21,762 nt of DNA, from assembly GCA_946803715.1 (NCBI GenBank), contig CAMPET010000105.1, positions 106,626 through 128,387 of the forward strand. Reading direction: 5' to 3'. Numbering within the stretch: the first letter of the stretch is position 1; each line of letters opens with the position of its first letter. Both the position numbers and the translations under genes were made by a program. This stretch comes from Beroe ovata (lineage: Eukaryota > Ctenophora > Nuda > Beroida > Beroidae). Of this stretch, positions 18,037 to 21,762 are shown one piece after another. The notes under the pieces are model-generated. The model saw nothing but the letters and a program-made list of their open reading frames with translations, was not told where the DNA came from and ran no database searches.

Positions 18037-18044
18037 TTCGATAG

Positions 18045-18930
18045 GGCCAGGGGCTGTCATCGACACCCAACACGGCCCGGACTTGAAAATTAAACTTTCA
18101 ATTTGATGCGGCGACGCGCGTGAAGCTTTGAACTTGATCGGAGGATGCGCGACATACATATACGTCAAGTTTTATCATCAATTCAATTCAATTCAATTCA
18201 TCTATAGGCAGCAGTAACGTAAAATTGTTTGTCTGCGGTGGCGCTTGAAACCGAGTTTTATCATTGACATGCTAATCAGAAAATATTAGTAATTATTTAA
18301 AGAATCTAATTATGCGCAGTGCACAAGCATTAGATCTTAGTTCACGCAAGAAGAAAAGGACATCAGCACAGCATCAATAACACATTATGTATGCATCAGT
18401 AGTAATGGCATTCATAATTAACATATTCAACAACTGATGATTTCACTGACATGGTTTCATAGGTGGTTTGTTGAGTGATGTAAAACTGCTGATGTAAACT
18501 AAGGAAAAGTGCATATGTTAAGGAAAATCTCAACAGGGTCTATGATCCACTAACAATTTGCAGTATGAGGGGAATTGACTAAATGATATGGTTTTTCTCT
18601 TCTTAAGGCAGTGTTATACACTTTATGGGATGCCTGAGGAATCATATGGTTCTGCCCGGTTTAACACTGATTTATTTTTAGTGTGGAACATATGGGTTAC
18701 CATGCTTAAATCACGACTATTTAGTAACAGACTTAGTCTGTTGATTACTTGACCTTTGTCTCTTATGGTGAGCCAAGTGACTTACTGTCAGGGCATTAAT
18801 ATTGTCTGACAGTGTGATTCTGCTATGGGAAATACTTATATAGTGAGCTGGACATAGTCAATCAACCAATACATTCATTTCTAGGATGATGGGGGAATGA
18901 AAAGAAACAAATAGATTTTCCTACCTAGTA
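18045..18930. other. Intergenic region before the B56 gene
   Basis: No gene recognised. Contains (AATTC)n-like repeats (18181-18200) and perfect inverted repeats AACAGACT/AGTCTGTT (18726-18733/18735-18742) and ACTGTCAG/CTGACAGT (18784-18791/18806-18813). TATATAG occurs near 18838. A good acceptor (TTTTCCTACCTAG ending 18929) lies one base before the B56 ATG, so an upstream 5' exon is likely. Confidence 0.5.
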
Positions 18931-21107
18931 TGCCTAAAACCAGTTCTAAGAAGGATAAGGTAAATTTTCCAAATTTTGATCTTATAGATCAAGCTGTTGA
19001 GTGGCTAAAGTTTGAATTATTTCAAACACTATCTGATATCAAACCCTTCAGGGAAGTGGTAAAAAAGATGGTGAGGATGTAAGTGTGCATCTTTGTTAAG
19101 CAAGCTTATTTATCAATGATCCTGCAAAATTTTATCTATGGATCTCAATTATCAATCGTGAGAATTTTCTGTTATTTGCTCCACACATTCCACCCTTCAG
19201 AAAAAGAACTCAGGTCCCCCAACAGCAGCATTGTTTAACAAAGTCAAAATAACACCCCTTGGGAAGAAGAAGGATAATAAAAACCATTCCTCACGGTTTA
19301 GAGTCAGTCAAGATCGTGAACTTCAGAAATTACCTCTTCTCAAAGGTGGATTTTGCAAATAGACTTAGCGAGAGTTAAATGAATTTTGTGATGTTTGAGG
19401 AACTTTTCCTGTAAGGAACCATAATGTTTAAATCAAGCTTTTTATCAGATTCATCTGGGGTAGAACGAGAAGAACTCTTCATCCAGAAACTGCGGCAATG
19501 TTGTACAATATTTGACTTTGCTGTGGATCCCCTTAGTGATCTCAAATGGAAGGAAATTAAACGAGCAGCTCTTAATGAACTGGTTGACTTTGTTACCCAT
19601 CAGAGGGGAGTCATCACTGAGGCTGTTTACCCTGAAGCTGTGAACATGGTATTTATTTGGAATCTGAAGTATGCGTTCCAAACTTTAATTCTAAAAGGAC
19701 CTTTGATGCATCTATTTTATTTCATAGAATCAATATTTTCATTTTCTCTATCATTGGGCCATAACTTGTGCTTCAATGCCCTGTTCAATGCCCTGTTTTA
19801 TGGTTCTTTAGGAGCAATTCCAATGTAAACACTAAACACACCCTATTTGCTCGAGCAGATTGTGAACTCATTATCCCTTTTCAGTTTGCATGCAACCTAT
19901 TCAGAACGTTACCTCCCCCCACCAATCCTCATGGTGCAGAGTATGATCCCGAGGAGGATGAACCCACGCTCGAAGCAGCCTGGCCACACTTACAGGTCTG
20001 TATCGTCATTCCATCAAATACACCTGAATTTAGCCAAAATACTATCATACTCTTTGTGATAGGAAAGTTCACTTGTGTTGTGTCCGCACATTTTTTAGGT
20101 ATGGCTAATATCATCGCCTTTTAGAACATCTGACTATTGATTTATGTTGTATAGAAGCATCCCTGACAGTTTGCTTGAAGCAGTGAATATGTTTTGCACA
20201 ATGTTACATATATATGAAATATTTCATTGCCGTAATGACTCATATCATGTACATTAGTTTGGAGCTATTAGTTGCTGCCTGCCTGACGAGAATAACAGTT
20301 TCAAAAAAAACAACAAACTGTGTTTTTTTCTGATATTTCCTGAACCAGCATCGCATACCTACCTACTACATACACATTTATGGGGTATATCGCAAATAAT
20401 TTGGTTTAAAAGACAAGTCAAAGACCGGAGTGTATCATATATATCTTAAAGCTTCTTTGACCTGTGCGTTAGCGTGCCAACTGCCATTTGCCAATTACAT
20501 CAGTGATTACTTTGGAAATCGGCGCCGTAATTTCACAGATCAAAGCAATTGCTTCTGTAATGATGAACCAAGAATCGTACAGTATCTCGCCATCTCGGTT
20601 TGATCATAAAAGGTCAGACTTTGCCAATCTCTGTTGACGGGCTATCATCTAAGATCATGTCACATCCTGTATCCTGGCATTCTTTCACCCCGCCTGTTAC
20701 TCCGCTCCCTTTTCACCTCTCACAACCCCCCAACCCCCTTACACTACCCTCTCATTCTCTACCTCTTCCCACCACCCAGCCTTCTCACCACTATCCCCCC
20801 TCTTTCAGTCTTTCACCCCCTTCTCACCTCACTCTACCCCCTCTTTCAGTGTTTCACCCCCTCACCTCACTCTAACCCCCCAGTTAGTGTACGAGTTTTT
20901 CCTCCGTTTCCTGGAATCGCCAGACTTCACGCCGAGCACGGCTAAGCGGAGCATCGACCAGCAGTTCGTGATACAGCTCCTCGAGCTATTCGACAGCGAG
21001 GATCCGCGGGAACGGGATCTCCTAAAAACCACACTCCACCGGATATACGGGAAATTCTTGGGCCTCCGGGCGTATATCAGGAAACAGATTAACAACATCT
21101 TTTATCA
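18931..21107 (+). CDS. PPP2R5: PP2A B56 regulatory subunit, 5' part (gamma/delta-like)
   Basis: B56 (B') subunits direct the protein phosphatase 2A core enzyme to LxxIxE-containing substrates. Exons 18931-18960, 19201-19345, 19449-19648, 19885-19995 and 20884-21107 splice in phase to about 236 residues; the last donor (GTGAGT at 21108) is phase 2, so the gene continues past the window. The full family is about 450-600 aa. Features in order: a short basic N-terminus ([10 protein letters not shown]); [126 protein letters not shown]. It ends with [20 protein letters not shown], which includes the His-Arg pair known to contact LxxIxE peptides. Sequence favours the gamma/delta/alpha group over epsilon. 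Exon 5 looks more GC-rich than exons 1-3. An upstream 5' exon is possible because an acceptor precedes the ATG. Confidence 0.93.
20690..20883 (+). repeat. Pyrimidine-rich intron end with duplicated TTTCAG acceptors
   Basis: Nearly pure C/T tract before B56 exon 5. A 41-bp unit is tandemly duplicated, giving CTCTTTCAGT at about 20800 and again at 20841, each a good 3' splice-site look-alike (AG ending 20808 and 20849). The frame-preserving acceptor for the conserved LVYEFFLRF exon is CCCCCCAG ending at 20883. Confidence 0.7.
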
Positions 21108-21762
21108 GTGAGTTTTGTTATTTAAAGACAACGAATAAATGTTATCCATGCACTGTTGGTTTCAAGTGAGAAGATCTGCAAGCAATTGCTGCAGGCTGTT
21201 GCTTGATACCCGCCTTTCGATAAAGGTAGCCTTAAGTGTGTTGTAACTTTCGCTGGGGCATCGTGTAAAAGCTGTACAATTTGGGGCATCATTCCATTTG
21301 CGCAAAATTTTGCTCAAAATGCTGCGCATGTTACGAATAAACATCCAATCAGTGGGTAAAGTATCATATATAAGTGACGCAAGCAATGTCTTTTCTCTCG
21401 CATTCTTAACAATGTATACTTCCTTGTATCACCGATACATCTGATAAATGTATATGTACTCATGTACTATGGTGTCTGGACTCAAGGGACGTGACCCTGT
21501 ATAGTTGATTGGGAATGCAACTGTCCTTGAGAATGAGATCCGATCGCGCACAGGGAGGATGCAGTATTGTGGTCAGAGCTTGTAACCTTACTAAATCTAA
21601 TGGGTGAGGAGGTCAGAAAATTGTCGGAGCAGTTTTTGGGACTGTGGCGCGCAGTATTCGACGGGGAATTATATCACTGCCCAATTTAGTGCCCCCCATT
21701 GGTGATTGTCACACTGTGAGTGTGAGTGTGTGTGTGTGTGTGTGTTTGTGTGTGTGTGTGCG
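21108..21762 (+). other. Start of next B56 intron
   Basis: GTGAGT donor at 21108, then non-coding DNA to the window edge. I could not find the next conserved B56 exon. A 74-codon - strand open frame (21162-21386) has no recognisable family. The perfect palindrome GCAAAATTTTGC lies at 21302-21313. Confidence 0.55.
21716..21760. repeat. (GT)n microsatellite
   Basis: Interrupted TG/GT dinucleotide tract at the right edge. Confidence 0.95.

Noticed and set aside
17289-18106. Arg/Ala-rich open frames on both strands
   Set aside because: They arise from GCGC-rich palindromes and cross an N; no family features.
21162-21386. 74-codon - strand open frame in the last B56 intron
   Set aside because: Reads somewhat protein-like, but I recognise no family and there is no supporting context; it could be a decayed mobile-element fragment, not provable here.
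1-21762. tRNA, rRNA, snRNA genes, CRISPR arrays, bacterial operon signals
   Set aside because: No tRNA A/B-box pair, rRNA or snRNA core sequence was seen; the DNA is eukaryotic, and the direct repeats are satellites without CRISPR spacing.

Overview
This is animal nuclear DNA. It holds four protein-coding genes, all on the + strand, with GT-AG introns mostly 90-250 bp long. From left to right they are: an intronless type IV (zeta/iota-like) diacylglycerol kinase (3340-5607); an SLC25-family mitochondrial carrier in at least five exons (about 9728-13594); an ANTP-class (NKL-type) homeobox gene in six exons (15105-17014); and the 5' part of a PP2A B56 regulatory-subunit gene (18931-21107, continuing past the right edge). 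The homeobox gene and the B56 N-terminus place it in Metazoa. Compact gene spacing, short introns, a divergent homeodomain with an intron after homeodomain position 21, and an intronless DGK suggest an early-branching invertebrate such as a sponge, but I cannot fix the taxon from sequence alone. Single N bases at 8858, 15513 and 17915 look like contig joins in a draft assembly.

Layout. 1-3339: a gene-free 5' flank with dense regulatory-looking motifs (palindromic CREs, CACGTG E-boxes, inverted CCAAT boxes, two adjacent RFX X-boxes, two pairs of SRF CArG boxes) and a 16-bp minisatellite. 3340-5607: DGK. 5608-9050: intergenic DNA with microsatellites, a 43-bp hairpin and GTAAACC repeats. 9053-9170: TAGCAAC half-sites followed by a TATA box, probably the carrier promoter. 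The last carrier intron contains 3.93 tandem copies of a 544-bp satellite (11221-13358). 14741-15024 holds a promoter block with two successive CCAAT/E-box/TATA modules in front of the homeobox gene. Intron 1 of the homeobox gene carries another 16-bp minisatellite with an assembly join in it; intron 3 carries RFX-like sites. Immediately 3' of the homeobox gene (17389-18044) is a cluster of nested palindromic elements. The B56 gene closes the window.

The four genes do not form a pathway: lipid second-messenger kinase, mitochondrial transporter, transcription factor and phosphatase targeting subunit are ordinary unlinked functions. The most notable discovery is the 17.4-18.0 kb cluster. It is a family of short, almost entirely palindromic, GC-cored elements whose ends (TTGCCGG...CCGGCAA or TTGTCAAATG...CATTTGACAA) are bordered by 8-bp direct repeats. 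One copy is nested inside a relative, and one looks like an internal-deletion derivative. This is the signature of a non-autonomous fold-back DNA transposon (MITE) family with 8-bp target-site duplications.
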